Notes: generated from the letters alone by a model not told the origin. A stretch of DNA of 64,000 bases from Micromonospora kangleipakensis (GCF_004217615.1 NZ_SHLD01000001.1:2790001-2854000); one strand, 5' to 3'; counted from the stretch's first letter, positions 35,040 to 44,152 are shown. Made by a program: numbers and translations.

Positions 35040-35159
35040 TCAGAGCAGCAGGTTGAGCAGTACGGTCAGGACGACCGAGGCGAGGACCGAGAAGAGGATC
35101 ATCAGCAGGCAGCCGAGGCCCCCGCCGAGGGGACGGATCTCGGTGTTGCCGATACGCAT
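35040..35159 (-). CDS. 39-residue single-helix membrane microprotein
   Basis: Short gene with a real start (ATG with AAAGG nine bases upstream) and a clean stop. The product begins MRIGNTEIRPLGGGLGC and then forms one hydrophobic helix (LLMILFSVLASVVLTVLLNL). It starts four bases after the stop of the alpha/beta hydrolase on the same strand, so it is the third gene of the LLM-hydrolase operon. Function unknown; small membrane proteins of this type often modulate a larger partner. Confidence 0.7.
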   Translation of the reverse strand: MRIGNTEIRPLGGGLGCLLMILFSVLASVVLTVLLNLLL

Positions 35160-35163
35160 GACG

Positions 35164-36072
35164 TCAACCTTTCAGGGCGGGGGCGAGCAGGGCGCGGATC
35201 GCGTCGGCGACCTGCGCCGGGGCGGTGGTGGCGACGTTGTGCGCGGCGGCCGGCACGGTCACCGTGCGGGCGGTGGGGACGAGCCGGGCGACCTCCTCCC
35301 GCCAGGCCGGCGGGGCGATCGTGTCCCGGGCGCCGGCCAGCACGAGCGTCGGCGCGGCGATCCGCACCAGGTCCGCCTCGATCGCGTTGCGGACCGAGTG
35401 GGACAGCGAGGCGTACACCCGCCAGGGGCGGGCGTCCCGCACGTCCCGGAGCAGGACCGGCAGCTGCGCCGGGGCTTCCCGCAGGGTGTCCACCAGCCAC
35501 CGGCCGAACTGGCCGCGCCGGGACCGGGCCGCCGGGTCGCTGGTCGGACCGGCCAGCACCAGGGCGCGCACCAGGTCGGGCCGGTCGGCGGTGAGCCGGG
35601 CGGCGACCTCGGCGCCGAACGAGTGCCCGAGCAGGCAGACCGGCCCCAGACTGTACGCGGAGAGCCAGGCGGCCAGGTGCGCGGCGTGCCGGGACACGTC
35701 GTACGCGGCGCCGGGGCGTTCGGTCAGCCCGAAGCCGGGCAGGTCCGGGACGTACACCGGATGGGTGGCCGACAGGGTCAGCGCGAGCGGGGTGAGGTAG
35801 CGGTGCGAGACGGCGAGGCCGTGCACCAGCACCACGGGCGGCGCGCCGGCCCCCGGATCGGCCGACCGCCGGGTGTGCGTCCGCAGCCCGTCGACGAGCC
35901 GGAACTCACTGGTCAGGCCGGCGACCGGCCGGGGCGCCGCCAGCGCGAGCCGCAGCTCGGCCACCCGGAACCGCCCCGGCGGCGACACCTTCCGGAAGGC
36001 CGCCGCCCCGAAGCGCGTCGCATCGAAGCCGGCGGCTCCGGAGCCTGCCGGCCTGGACCGCGTCAGGCTCAC
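35164..36072 (-). CDS. Alpha/beta hydrolase
   Basis: 302-residue hydrolase with VVLVHGLAVSHRY (oxyanion-hole HG), nucleophile elbow LLGHSFGAEVA, an acid residue in APTLVLAGARDTIAP, and the catalytic His in TVPAAAHNVATTAP. The N-terminal ~70 residues (MSLTRSRPAGSGAAGFDATR...) are an extra segment ahead of the core fold. The GTG start overlaps the LLM oxidoreductase stop (GTGA), so translation is coupled. The substrate is unknown; C-C bond hydrolases and haloperoxidase-like enzymes share this layout. Confidence 0.87.
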   Translation of the reverse strand: MSLTRSRPAGSGAAGFDATRFGAAAFRKVSPPGRFRVAELRLALAAPRPVAGLTSEFRLVDGLRTHTRRSADPGAGAPPVVLVHGLAVSHRYLTPLALTLSATHPVYVPDLPGFGLTERPGAAYDVSRHAAHLAAWLSAYSLGPVCLLGHSFGAEVAARLTADRPDLVRALVLAGPTSDPAARSRRGQFGRWLVDTLREAPAQLPVLLRDVRDARPWRVYASLSHSVRNAIEADLVRIAAPTLVLAGARDTIAPPAWREEVARLVPTARTVTVPAAAHNVATTAPAQVADAIRALLAPALKG

Positions 36073-37031
36073 AGCTCGCGCAAGCCCGGCAGCAGCTGCT
36101 CCTGCGCCCAGTCCAGGAACATCGGCTGGGTCTCGCCGCCCACCTGCACGATCGCCACGTGGGTGAAGCCCGCGTCGACGAACTTCTTGAACGCCTCGAC
36201 GTGCTTGTCCACGTCCGGGCCGCAGGGGATGCCCTCGGCGACGTCCTCCTCACGGACGAACTGGGTGGCGGCGGCGAACGACTCGGGGCCGGGCAGGTCG
36301 GCGTTGACCTTCCAGCCCATGCCGAACCAGCGGAACTGGTCGTGCACGAGCTTGCGGCACTCGGCCTCGTCCGGGCCGTAGCAGATCGCGACCTGGCCGA
36401 AGCGGGGCTGGCCCGCGCCACCCGCGTCGTCGTACATCTGAATGAGGTGCGCGTCGGGCTCCGTGGCGACCAGGCCGTTGCCGTACTCGGCGGCGAGGGT
36501 GGCGGACTGGCGGCCGGAGGCGGCGATCGCCATCGGCACCGGGCGGTCCGGCCGGTCCCAGAGGTACGCGTCGGGGACGTCGAAGTGGTTGCCGGAGAAG
36601 GTCAGCGTCTCGCCGTTGAGCAGCGGCCGGATGATCTGGAGGGCCTCCTCGAACATCTCGTGCCGCTGCTGCACGTGCGGCCAGCCGCCGACCACGTGCT
36701 CGTTGAGGTTCTCCCCGGCGCCGAGGCCGAGGGTGAACCGGCCGTCCGAGAGGACGCCGATGGTGCCGGCCTTCTGCGCGACCACGGCCGGGTGGTAGCG
36801 GCGGATCGGGCAGGTCACGAAGGACATCAGCTCGGCCCGGCTGGTGGCGTGCGCGACGGCCCCGAGCACCGACCAGGCGTACGGGGAGTGGCCCTGGGAG
36901 TCCAGCCACGGGTAGTAGTGGTCGGACATCACCAGCTGGTCGAAGCCGGCCGCCTCGGCGCGTACCGCGTAGTCGACCAGCTGCTTCGGGCCGGTCTGCT
37001 CGCACATCAGGGTGTAGCCGACCTTGACCAT
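36069..37031 (-). CDS. F420-dependent LLM-class oxidoreductase (G6PDH-like family)
   Basis: 320-residue luciferase-like (beta/alpha)8 oxidoreductase using coenzyme F420. Diagnostic stretches: VGYTLMCEQTGPKQLVDYAV, FDQLVMSDHYYPWLDSQGHS, YAWSVLGAVAHATSRAEL, CPIRRYHPAVVAQKAGTI, and GRFTLGLGAGENLNEHVVG, which mark the TIGR03557-like group close to F420-dependent glucose-6-phosphate dehydrogenase. Whether glucose 6-phosphate is the true substrate cannot be said. ATG with GGAAGGAG. First gene of a three-gene operon with a hydrolase and a microprotein. It supports an F420-producing actinobacterium. Confidence 0.92.
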   Translation of the reverse strand: MVKVGYTLMCEQTGPKQLVDYAVRAEAAGFDQLVMSDHYYPWLDSQGHSPYAWSVLGAVAHATSRAELMSFVTCPIRRYHPAVVAQKAGTIGVLSDGRFTLGLGAGENLNEHVVGGWPHVQQRHEMFEEALQIIRPLLNGETLTFSGNHFDVPDAYLWDRPDRPVPMAIAASGRQSATLAAEYGNGLVATEPDAHLIQMYDDAGGAGQPRFGQVAICYGPDEAECRKLVHDQFRWFGMGWKVNADLPGPESFAAATQFVREEDVAEGIPCGPDVDKHVEAFKKFVDAGFTHVAIVQVGGETQPMFLDWAQEQLLPGLREL

Positions 37032-37120
37032 GTGGTTCTCCTTCCGGGCAGATCGTCACCGGATACCCCGCCGACCGGCGGTCAACCCTGGTGTCCGCTT
37101 CCCCGCCGCCCTTCATCGTC

Positions 37121-37855
37121 TTACGCTGATACCTGCGCCGCCGGGAGTCGGGCGGCGGGCGGTGGAGACGTGCGGTGCGGTAGGGGGGACGGCCTGAATC
37201 CCTTGAGGATGAGGTACGCGGCGAGGCTGACCTCCCAGGCGAACACGGGAAGCGCGGCGATCGAGCCCCACGGGGAGAGCTGGTCGTAGCGGCCGAACAG
37301 CACGGCGGTCGCCGAGGCGCAGATGAGCGGGCCGCCGACGAGTCCCAGCACGGCGATGATCCGCGGTACGAGCTCCGACCGGTACATCAGCCAGGCGAGC
37401 AGCAGGCTGTTCGCGCCCAGCACGACGTTGGGGCCGAGCAGGAAGGCCCATTCGTGAATGGCGACGAGCACCCTGCCGGCGGTGACGAGTGAAGGTTCGT
37501 CCGTGCCCGGGGCTGTTCCGAGGTCCTGTCGCAGCGTCACGACCGACAGCACGCTGATGACGCCGACGGCGATGAGAGCGGCTTCGAGCAGGCGACCGCA
37601 GACGTAGCCGAGGGCGAGGCCGGGGTGCTGGCTCTTGACGACGGGATACAGCGTGACCGCGGTGCCGATGACGGCGGCGACGAGGATCAGCTCGAAGAGT
37701 CCGCCCAGCAGCACGCGGCCGTCGGCGCCGGCCCCGACGATGTAGCTGGCGTCGCTCAGGACCGGCTGGTACAGCACCAGCCCCGCGATTGCGGCGATCT
37801 CCGTGATCAGGAAGAAGACGCCCGCGGCAACCGCGGTTCTCCTCGTCGAACCCAT
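37121..37855 (-). CDS. DUF4386-family membrane protein
   Basis: 244-residue membrane protein of unknown function, DUF4386 family. Six to seven hydrophobic helices (TAVAAGVFFLITEIAAIAGL, GGLFELILVAAVIGTAVTL, LEAALIAVGVISVLSVVTL, AFLLGPNVVLGANSLLLAW, IIAVLGLVGGPLICASATA, GSIAALPVFAWEVSLAAYL). The ATG at 37855 has GGGAG upstream. It is divergent from a TetR regulator with two palindromic operators between them, so it is probably the regulator's target. Confidence 0.82.
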   Translation of the reverse strand: MGSTRRTAVAAGVFFLITEIAAIAGLVLYQPVLSDASYIVGAGADGRVLLGGLFELILVAAVIGTAVTLYPVVKSQHPGLALGYVCGRLLEAALIAVGVISVLSVVTLRQDLGTAPGTDEPSLVTAGRVLVAIHEWAFLLGPNVVLGANSLLLAWLMYRSELVPRIIAVLGLVGGPLICASATAVLFGRYDQLSPWGSIAALPVFAWEVSLAAYLILKGFRPSPLPHRTSPPPAARLPAAQVSA

Positions 37856-37881
37856 GTCCACTCCCTCGTTCGCGCACCGCC

Positions 37882-37898
37882 GGTGTACGCCGTACACC
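37882..37898. promoter_or_regulatory. TetR operator 1 (DUF4386 side)
   Basis: GGTGTAC-GCC-GTACACC, a perfect 7-bp inverted repeat 27 bases before the DUF4386 start. Confidence 0.75.
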
Positions 37899-37915
37899 TG
37901 ATAGCCGGGAACGCT

Positions 37916-37934
37916 AGGTGTACGATGTACACCT
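37916..37934. promoter_or_regulatory. TetR operator 2 (tetR side)
   Basis: AGGTGTAC-GAT-GTACACCT, perfect 8-bp inverted repeat with the same core as operator 1; the centres are 35 bases apart. It is 49 bases before the TetR start. Confidence 0.75.
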
Positions 37935-37982
37935 GTCAAGGGCAGGAACCGGTCAGCAGCGGTCGCAGCGGAAGGGTGATCG

Positions 37983-38669
37983 ATGTCCCACGAGGCGGAT
38001 GCCACCCGCCGCGCCCCGCTGAGCAGAGCCCGGGTGCTGCTCGCCGCCGTCGCTCTCGCCGACGACGCCGGGATCGACGCACTCAGCATGCGCAAGCTCT
38101 CCCGAGAGCTCGGCGTCGTGCCGATGGCGCTGTACAAGCACGTCGCGAACAAGGATGAACTCCTTGACGGCATGGTCGACGTCGTCGTCGGCGAGATCGA
38201 CCCGCCGGATCCCGACGTCGACTGGAAGACCGCGGTCCGGCAGCGAATCCTCTCGGCACGGCGAGCGCTCCTGCGTCACCCGTGGGCTTCGCGCGCGATC
38301 GAGTCGCGCACCACCCCGACGCCGGTTGTGCTGGAGTACCTGGATTCGATGATCGGGATGTTCCGGGCCGGCGGATTCTCCGTCGATCTCACGCATCACG
38401 TGATGCACGCGCTGGGCAGCCGTGCCCTCGGGTTCAGCCAGGAACTCTTCGACGAACCGCAGAGCCCGGACCCGCAGGTGCGGGCGGCCGGGCTCCGTGA
38501 GATGTCAGCCCGGTACCCCCACCTCGTGGAGGTCGCGGCGAGGGTGGACCACGACGAGGAGTCCGTGGTCGGTCCGGGCTGTGACGACCAGTTCGAGTTC
38601 GAGTTCGCGCTCGACCTCCTCCTGGACGGGTTCGATCGGCTCCGGCGACGGGGGTGGAGCTCCACGTGA
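37983..38669 (+). CDS. TetR-family regulator with TetR_C_1-type domain
   Basis: 228-residue regulator. HTH: VLLAAVALADDAGIDALSMR then KLSRELGVVPMALYKHVANK, the form found in tetracycline-repressor-like proteins (LYxHVxNKxELLD). The C-terminal domain includes DELLDGMVDVVVGEID, HPWASRAIESR, TPVVLEYLDSMIGMFRAGG and FEFEFALDLLLDGFDRL, typical of TetR_C_1. It should repress itself and the divergent DUF4386 gene through the two palindromes between them; the ligand is unknown. Confidence 0.9.
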   Translation: MSHEADATRRAPLSRARVLLAAVALADDAGIDALSMRKLSRELGVVPMALYKHVANKDELLDGMVDVVVGEIDPPDPDVDWKTAVRQRILSARRALLRHPWASRAIESRTTPTPVVLEYLDSMIGMFRAGGFSVDLTHHVMHALGSRALGFSQELFDEPQSPDPQVRAAGLREMSARYPHLVEVAARVDHDEESVVGPGCDDQFEFEFALDLLLDGFDRLRRRGWSST

Positions 38670-38680
38670 CCGACGCCGGC

Positions 38681-38726
38681 TTCGGGTGCGGTTCTCGTCG
38701 TCCCAGCGACAACAACCGCACCCGAA
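38681..38726. terminator. Bidirectional terminator
   Basis: TTCGGGTGCGGTT (38681-38693) pairs perfectly with AACCGCACCCGAA (38714-38726) around a 20-base loop; it separates the converging TetR and alpha-galactosidase genes. Confidence 0.75.
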
Positions 38727-38730
38727 CTGG

Positions 38731-40941
38731 TCAGTCGACGGCGGTGAGCTCCAGCAGGAACGCCTGCTCGGGGTGCAGGGCCGGCATCTGGAGGCCGACC
38801 GCGCCCAGCACCGCCCCGCTCAGCGTCACCCCACCGCCGGCCAGCCAGCCCGGCTCGCTCAGCTGGAGCACCGCCGGCTCCGGCACCCCGGCCGCCGGCC
38901 GGACCGCGTACCGCCGGTGCGGGTCCAGTCCGGGAAGGCGTACGGCGCCGGGGATCTGGGCGACCGAGGTGGTCAGCCGGGAGACCGCGTACACCGCGTG
39001 GGAGCCGTCGTGGGCGACCACGCCGTGCGCCTGGACGGCCGGGTCCGGGTGGTCGACCCGGACCACCCGGCCGGCGTGCAGCAGCGGGCGGAGCCGCTTG
39101 TGCAGCGCGACCCAGGCGGCCAGCTCGGCCCGCTCCGACGCGGAGACGGCGCTGATGTCCCACTCGATGCCGTGGTGGCCGAAGAGCGCGGTGGCCGCGC
39201 GGAAGCCCAGGTCGTGCACCCGGTGGGTGGTGTGCGAGCGGTCCGGTCCGATGTGGGTGCCGACCAACTCGGGCGGGAGCAGCAGCCCGGTCCAGCGCTG
39301 GATCGACAGCCGCTCCAGGGCGTCGTTGCAGTCGCTGGCCCAGACCCGGTCGGTGCGGCGCAGGATCTCCAGGTCGACCCGGGCGCCGCCGGAGGAGCAG
39401 CTCTCGATCTCCACGCCCGGGTGCCGGGCGCGCAGCTCGTCCAGCAGCCGGTAGACCGCGAGCGTCTGCGCGTGCACCCCGGGCCGGCCCTGGTGCCCGG
39501 CCTCGGTGAGGTCGCGGTTGTGGTCCCACTTCAGGTACGCGATGCCCTGATGCCCGCTCAGCACCGCGTCCAGCCGCCCGAGCAGGTGCCCGTACGCCTC
39601 CGGGTGGGCGAGGTCGAGCACCTGCTGGTGGCGCCACTCGGGCGGCAGCCGCCCGGGCACCTGGAGCAGCCAGTCGGGGTGGGCGCGGAACAGGTCGGAG
39701 TCGGGGTTGACCATCTCCGGCTCGACCCAGAGCCCGAACTGCATCCCGTGCTTGCGGACGTGGTCGATGAGCGGTTGCAGGCCGTCCGGCCAGACGTCGT
39801 CGTCGACCCACCAGTCGCCGAGGCCGGCCCGGTCGTGCCGGCGGCCCCGGAACCAGCCGTCGTCGAGGACGAAGCGTTCCACGCCCACCTCGGCGGCCCG
39901 GTCGGCGAGGCTGGTCAGCCGGTCCAGGTCGTGGTCGAAGTAGACCGCCTCCCAGACGTTGAGGGTGACCGGCCGGGGGGTGCGCGGGTGCGCGGGGCGG
40001 GCGCGCAAATGGGTGTGCAGCACGTCGCTGAGCCCGTCGAGCCCGGCGGTCGAGTGGACGGCGTAGAGCAAGGGAGTGCCGTACTCCTCGCCGGGGGCGA
40101 GCATGATCTCGCCGGGGGCGAGCAGCTCGCCACCGGCCAGGGTGGACTCGCCGGTGGGGCGGCGTTCGGCGACGGTGACGTGGTCGCCGCTCCACGCGGT
40201 GTGCACCGCCCAGACCTCGCCGTGGCCGAAGCCGAAGCCGGCCGTGCCGGCGACCAGCAGCAGCGTCGCGTCGTGTCCGGTCCGCCCGTGCCGGCCCTCC
40301 CGCACCCAGGCGCCCATCGGCCACGGGTGCCGCTGCGGCGCGCGTTCCCGGCACCAGCGGCCGGTCAGGTCGAGCAGCTCGGTGGCGACCGCCGGCACCG
40401 GCAGCACCGGGGTCAGCTCCCGCACCTCGTAGGGGGCGTCGCCGTCGTTGCGCAGCCGGTGCCGGACCGTCAGCAGGCCGTGCGCGTCCAGCGCGATCTC
40501 GATGGTCAGCGACAGCGCCGCGCCCGGGTCCGCCGCCCGCACGGTCACCCGCGCCGCGCTGGGCCCGTCGTGCACACCGTCCTCCTCGGATACGACCACC
40601 GCGCCCTCGCCCGGCGCCACGCGGCCCAGGTCCGGGCCGACGTCGGACACGTCGAGCCGGTCGAGGCGGAAGGCGGTCGACCAGTCCCGCCCGTTCCGGT
40701 GGCCGGCGAGACCCGGCCGCCCGCTCCAGCCGGCGCTCGCCTCGGGCAGCAGGGAGAGCACGGTGGGCGCGTCGAAGCTGCTCGGCACCACCGGTGGGAT
40801 GGTGGCGTCGACCAGGGCCGCCAGGTCGTCGGCGGGCAGCGGTCCGAGGTCGGCGCCCCAGTGCACGACCCGGGGCAGCCCGGGGCCGCGCGCGTCGAGC
40901 ACCAGGCTGGTCCGCGCGCGGCGCAGGTGGACGATGGTCAT
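38731..40941 (-). CDS. Alpha-galactosidase, glycoside hydrolase family 36
   Basis: 736-residue intracellular GH36 enzyme that releases terminal alpha-galactose from melibiose- or raffinose-type sugars. N-terminal beta-sandwich, then the TIM barrel: NVWEAVYFDHD, FVLDDGWFRGRR, WVEPEMVNPDSDLF, catalytic nucleophile Asp in AYLKWDHNRD, ESCSSGGARVDLEIL and the acid/base Asp in VWASDCNDALERL. Length and motifs match AgaA/RafA-type enzymes. The ATG overlaps the upstream permease stop (ATGA), so it is the last gene of the importer operon and acts on the imported sugar. Confidence 0.94.
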   Translation of the reverse strand: MTIVHLRRARTSLVLDARGPGLPRVVHWGADLGPLPADDLAALVDATIPPVVPSSFDAPTVLSLLPEASAGWSGRPGLAGHRNGRDWSTAFRLDRLDVSDVGPDLGRVAPGEGAVVVSEEDGVHDGPSAARVTVRAADPGAALSLTIEIALDAHGLLTVRHRLRNDGDAPYEVRELTPVLPVPAVATELLDLTGRWCRERAPQRHPWPMGAWVREGRHGRTGHDATLLLVAGTAGFGFGHGEVWAVHTAWSGDHVTVAERRPTGESTLAGGELLAPGEIMLAPGEEYGTPLLYAVHSTAGLDGLSDVLHTHLRARPAHPRTPRPVTLNVWEAVYFDHDLDRLTSLADRAAEVGVERFVLDDGWFRGRRHDRAGLGDWWVDDDVWPDGLQPLIDHVRKHGMQFGLWVEPEMVNPDSDLFRAHPDWLLQVPGRLPPEWRHQQVLDLAHPEAYGHLLGRLDAVLSGHQGIAYLKWDHNRDLTEAGHQGRPGVHAQTLAVYRLLDELRARHPGVEIESCSSGGARVDLEILRRTDRVWASDCNDALERLSIQRWTGLLLPPELVGTHIGPDRSHTTHRVHDLGFRAATALFGHHGIEWDISAVSASERAELAAWVALHKRLRPLLHAGRVVRVDHPDPAVQAHGVVAHDGSHAVYAVSRLTTSVAQIPGAVRLPGLDPHRRYAVRPAAGVPEPAVLQLSEPGWLAGGGVTLSGAVLGAVGLQMPALHPEQAFLLELTAVD

Positions 40942-41849
40942 CCCTTGCTGGCTCCCAGGGTGAGGCCCCGGACGAACTGCTTCTGCAACAGGAAGAAGAT
41001 CACCAGGGTGGGGATGGCGACCAGCACCGAGCCGGCCGAGACCAGGTTGTTGTCGGTGAAGAACTCGCCGCGCAGGTTGTTCAGCGAGCTGGTCACCGGG
41101 AACTTGTCGCCGGTGCGCATGAGCACGGTGGCCCAGAAGAACTCGTTGTAGATCCAGGTCACCTCCAGGGTGGCCAGCGCGGCCAGGGCCGGCCGGCAGA
41201 GCGGCATGGTCACCTGCCAGTACTGCCGCCAGACGCTCGCCCCGTCGACCATCGCCGCCTCGTACAGCTCGTGCGGCAGGGCCTTCATGTAGTTGCTCAG
41301 CACGAAGACGCAGAACCCGCACTGGAAGGCGACGTTGACCAGGATCAGCCCCCAGTAGCTGTCGTACAGCAGCTCGGAGTCGCTCATGAACTCCGGCAGC
41401 GGCACCTGGGTGAAGAGCCGGAACAGCGGGATGAGCAGCGCCTGCTGCGGCAGCAGGTTCGCCGCGGTGAAGAGCCCGAGCAGGACGATGTTGAGTTTCC
41501 AGCTGAACCGGGCGATCACGAACGCAACGCAGGAGGCGAGGAATAGCGTGAGCAGCACCGCCGGCACGGTGATGTAGACCGAGTTGAGGAAGTGCTTGCC
41601 GAACTCGGCGGTCTGCCAGGCGGTGATGTAGTTGTCGAAGGTCCAACCGCCGAACGAGACGTACCCGTGGGCGGCGGTGTACTGGTAGGACCGCAGCGAG
41701 GTCAGCACCGCCCAGAGGATCGGGAAGAGCCAGCCGACGGCCACCGCGGCCAGGAAGAGGTGCAGGACCACCCGGGCGGGCCGCAGTGGCCGGCGGCGTC
41801 CGGCCGGGGCGGCGGCCGCCGGCTCACGGGTCAGGGTCGCGGTGCTCAT
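40938..41849 (-). CDS. Carbohydrate ABC transporter permease (MalG type)
   Basis: 303-residue inner-membrane permease of a CUT1 sugar importer. Six hydrophobic helices; the EAA loop, which docks the ATPase, is YEAAMVDGASVWRQYWQVTM followed by PLCRP. It overlaps the MalF-type permease (ATGA) upstream and the alpha-galactosidase downstream. No ATPase gene is in the locus, so a shared MsiK-like ATPase, as in streptomycetes, probably energises it. Confidence 0.92.
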   Translation of the reverse strand: MSTATLTREPAAAAPAGRRRPLRPARVVLHLFLAAVAVGWLFPILWAVLTSLRSYQYTAAHGYVSFGGWTFDNYITAWQTAEFGKHFLNSVYITVPAVLLTLFLASCVAFVIARFSWKLNIVLLGLFTAANLLPQQALLIPLFRLFTQVPLPEFMSDSELLYDSYWGLILVNVAFQCGFCVFVLSNYMKALPHELYEAAMVDGASVWRQYWQVTMPLCRPALAALATLEVTWIYNEFFWATVLMRTGDKFPVTSSLNNLRGEFFTDNNLVSAGSVLVAIPTLVIFFLLQKQFVRGLTLGASKG

Positions 41850-42802
41850 CTCCGGTCCTCCCGCATCACGGTGGTCAGGTAGAGGGCAATGAAGACCAGG
41901 GAGACCACCAGCATGATGGTCGCCAGCGCGGAGCCGAAGCCGATCCGGCTGGCCTCGCCGACCACGTTGGAGGTGACCAGCGCGGAGATCAACTCGAGCC
42001 CGTTGCGACCCTTGTTGATGACCCAGACCAGGTCGAACGCGCGCAGCGACTCGATCACCGTCACCACCAGCACGATGATGTTGATCGGCCGCATCACCGG
42101 GAAGACCACCCGGAAGAAGGTGCTCGCCTCCGAGGAGCCGTCCACCGCGGCGGCCTCTCGCAGCGACGGGTCGACGCCCTTCAGCCCCGCCAGGTAGAGC
42201 AGCATGATGTAGCCGACGTGCCGCCACCCGGCGGCGAAGAGCACCGCCCAGATGTTGACGTTGGGGTCGCCGTACCAGTCGGTGTCGGTGCCCAGCACCG
42301 CGTTGAGCAGGCCCTCGTCGCGGGAATAGATGAGCTGCCAGACGAAGCCGATCAGCGCCAGCGAGAGCACCACCGGCAGGTAGAGCGCGGTCTGGTAGAA
42401 CCGGCTCCCGCGCAGCTCCTTGTCCAGCAGCACGGCGAGGAACATGCCGAACGGCGTCGCCACCACGAAGAGCGCGGCCAACCAGAGCAGGTTGTTCTGC
42501 ACCGCTGGCACGAACGGCGGGTAGATGTTCACCACGTCGTCGTAGTTCTTCAGACCGACCCAGTCGATCTCGCCGAACGGGCCGATGCCGTCCCAGTCGG
42601 TGCCGGAGAGCAGCACGGTGGCCAGGGCGGGCAGCCAGACCAGAGCGGTGACGAGCAGCAGGGGTACGAGCACCATCAGCGTGATCACCACGCGGTCGGT
42701 GCGGGACAGGAGCCGTAGCCGGCGGCCACGACCACCCGTGGAGGTGGTCGTGGCCGGCGGCGGCACGGCGCGATCCGCTTGGATCAGGGGCAGGTCGGAC
42801 AC
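41846..42802 (-). CDS. Carbohydrate ABC transporter permease (MalF type)
   Basis: 318-residue partner permease. N-terminal helix RVVITLMVLVPLLLVTALVW, EAA motif REAAAVDGSSEASTFFRVVF then PVMRP, and VESLRAFDLVWVINKG. GTG start with GGGAGG about seven bases upstream. It lies 21 bases after the binding-protein stop, so the genes are cotranscribed. Confidence 0.92.
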   Translation of the reverse strand: MSDLPLIQADRAVPPPATTTSTGGRGRRLRLLSRTDRVVITLMVLVPLLLVTALVWLPALATVLLSGTDWDGIGPFGEIDWVGLKNYDDVVNIYPPFVPAVQNNLLWLAALFVVATPFGMFLAVLLDKELRGSRFYQTALYLPVVLSLALIGFVWQLIYSRDEGLLNAVLGTDTDWYGDPNVNIWAVLFAAGWRHVGYIMLLYLAGLKGVDPSLREAAAVDGSSEASTFFRVVFPVMRPINIIVLVVTVIESLRAFDLVWVINKGRNGLELISALVTSNVVGEASRIGFGSALATIMLVVSLVFIALYLTTVMREDRR

Positions 42803-42823
42803 GATGTCCTCCCCCTCTCGCCG

Positions 42824-44152
42824 TCAGCTGGTGAAGATCGACTTCTTCTGGTTCTCGATGCTGGTGAGCAGCCCGCTGATGTCCTTCGGGTTCTTGATGA
42901 ACTGCTGCAACGCCGGGATGATCACCGTCGAGGCGAAGTCCGGCCGGGTGTCCCGGTCGAGGAACTGGGCGATCTCGGTGGCCGAGCCGACCAGTTCGGC
43001 GGCCTTCTTCTGCAGCGCGGTGTAGCCGCTGGTGTCCGCGCCGGTGTTGGCGACCAGGGTGCTGGGGTCGTTCTTCACCGTGATGTTCGCGGCGTCCTTC
43101 GAGCCGACGTACTCCAGCAGCTTCTTCGCGTTGGCCTCGGACTTCGGCTTGCGGGCCATCATGTAGCCGTCGATCGGCGCGTCCAGGGCCTTCGCCCCGA
43201 TCGCCGGGTCGATCTCGGGGAAGGTGAAGAAGTCCAGGTCGTCCTGCTCGTCGTTGCTGAACTGCTGGGCGACGAAGAGGCCGAGCAGGTACATGCCGCT
43301 CTTCTTCTGCTGCAACGACTGGGCGGCTTCCTGCCAGGTCCGGCCGAGGGCGTCCGGCTGGTGGATCGGCAGCAGCCCGGCCCAGGTGTCGAAGACCTTC
43401 TTCACCTTGTCGGAGGTCCACGCCTCCTTGCCGGCCATCAGGTCCACGTGGAACTGGTAGCCGTTGATCCGCAGGTTGAGGATGTCGAAGGTGCCCATCG
43501 CCGGCCAGCCGTCCTTGTCGGCAAAGGCGATCGGCGCGAGGCCGTCCTTCTTCATCTGGGCGCCGAGGGTGTTCAGCTCGTCGAGGTTCTTCGGCACCTG
43601 GTAGCCGTGCTGCTGCCAGACCGACTTGCGGTAGAAGACCGCCCACGGGTAGTACGACGCCGGGACGAAGTACTGCTTGCCGTCGTCGCCGGTGGACGCC
43701 TTCTTGAACGCGTCGGAGTAGCCGGAGAGCTTGCCCCAGACGTCGCTGACGTCGCCGGCCAGCCCCTTGGCGGCGAAGAACCGCATCCGGTAGCCGGCGA
43801 ACCACATGAACACGTCGTCCGGCTTGCCCTGCAGGTAGTTGTTGATGTTCTCCTGGAACGTGTTGTGGTCGACCGTGTTGACCGCCGGCTGGATGCCGGA
43901 CGCGGTCTGGAAGCCAGCCATCACCTTGGCGATGACGTCCTTCGGCTTCGGGTCCGACTGGTTGGAGCCCACCGAGACCGTCTTGGAGTCCGACCCGGAG
44001 TCCGAGTCGGAGCCGCAGCCGGCGAGCAGTCCCGTGCCGAGCAGCGCGCCGGTGCCGGCCGCGCCGGCCAGCAGCGAGCGGCGGTTCAGGCCGGCGACGG
44101 ACGGGGGTACGAGTCGGGCGAGGTACTCGGCTTGCGATCGGGGACGGGACAT
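42824..44152 (-). CDS. Sugar ABC transporter substrate-binding lipoprotein
   Basis: 442-residue extracellular solute-binding protein (SBP_bac_1 type). The ATG follows GGAGG. The export signal has a twin-arginine-like LNRRSLLAGAAGTGALLGTG followed by a lipobox LLAGCG, so it is probably lipid-anchored at Cys after Tat or Sec export; a Ser/Asp linker follows. Inside, VWGKLSGYSDAFKKA, QYFVPASYYPWAVFYRKSVW, and GLFVAQQFSNDEQDDLDFFT, FPEIDP are typical of CUT1 binding proteins. It would deliver alpha- or beta-galactosides to the two permeases downstream. Confidence 0.92.
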   Translation of the reverse strand: MSRPRSQAEYLARLVPPSVAGLNRRSLLAGAAGTGALLGTGLLAGCGSDSDSGSDSKTVSVGSNQSDPKPKDVIAKVMAGFQTASGIQPAVNTVDHNTFQENINNYLQGKPDDVFMWFAGYRMRFFAAKGLAGDVSDVWGKLSGYSDAFKKASTGDDGKQYFVPASYYPWAVFYRKSVWQQHGYQVPKNLDELNTLGAQMKKDGLAPIAFADKDGWPAMGTFDILNLRINGYQFHVDLMAGKEAWTSDKVKKVFDTWAGLLPIHQPDALGRTWQEAAQSLQQKKSGMYLLGLFVAQQFSNDEQDDLDFFTFPEIDPAIGAKALDAPIDGYMMARKPKSEANAKKLLEYVGSKDAANITVKNDPSTLVANTGADTSGYTALQKKAAELVGSATEIAQFLDRDTRPDFASTVIIPALQQFIKNPKDISGLLTSIENQKKSIFTS

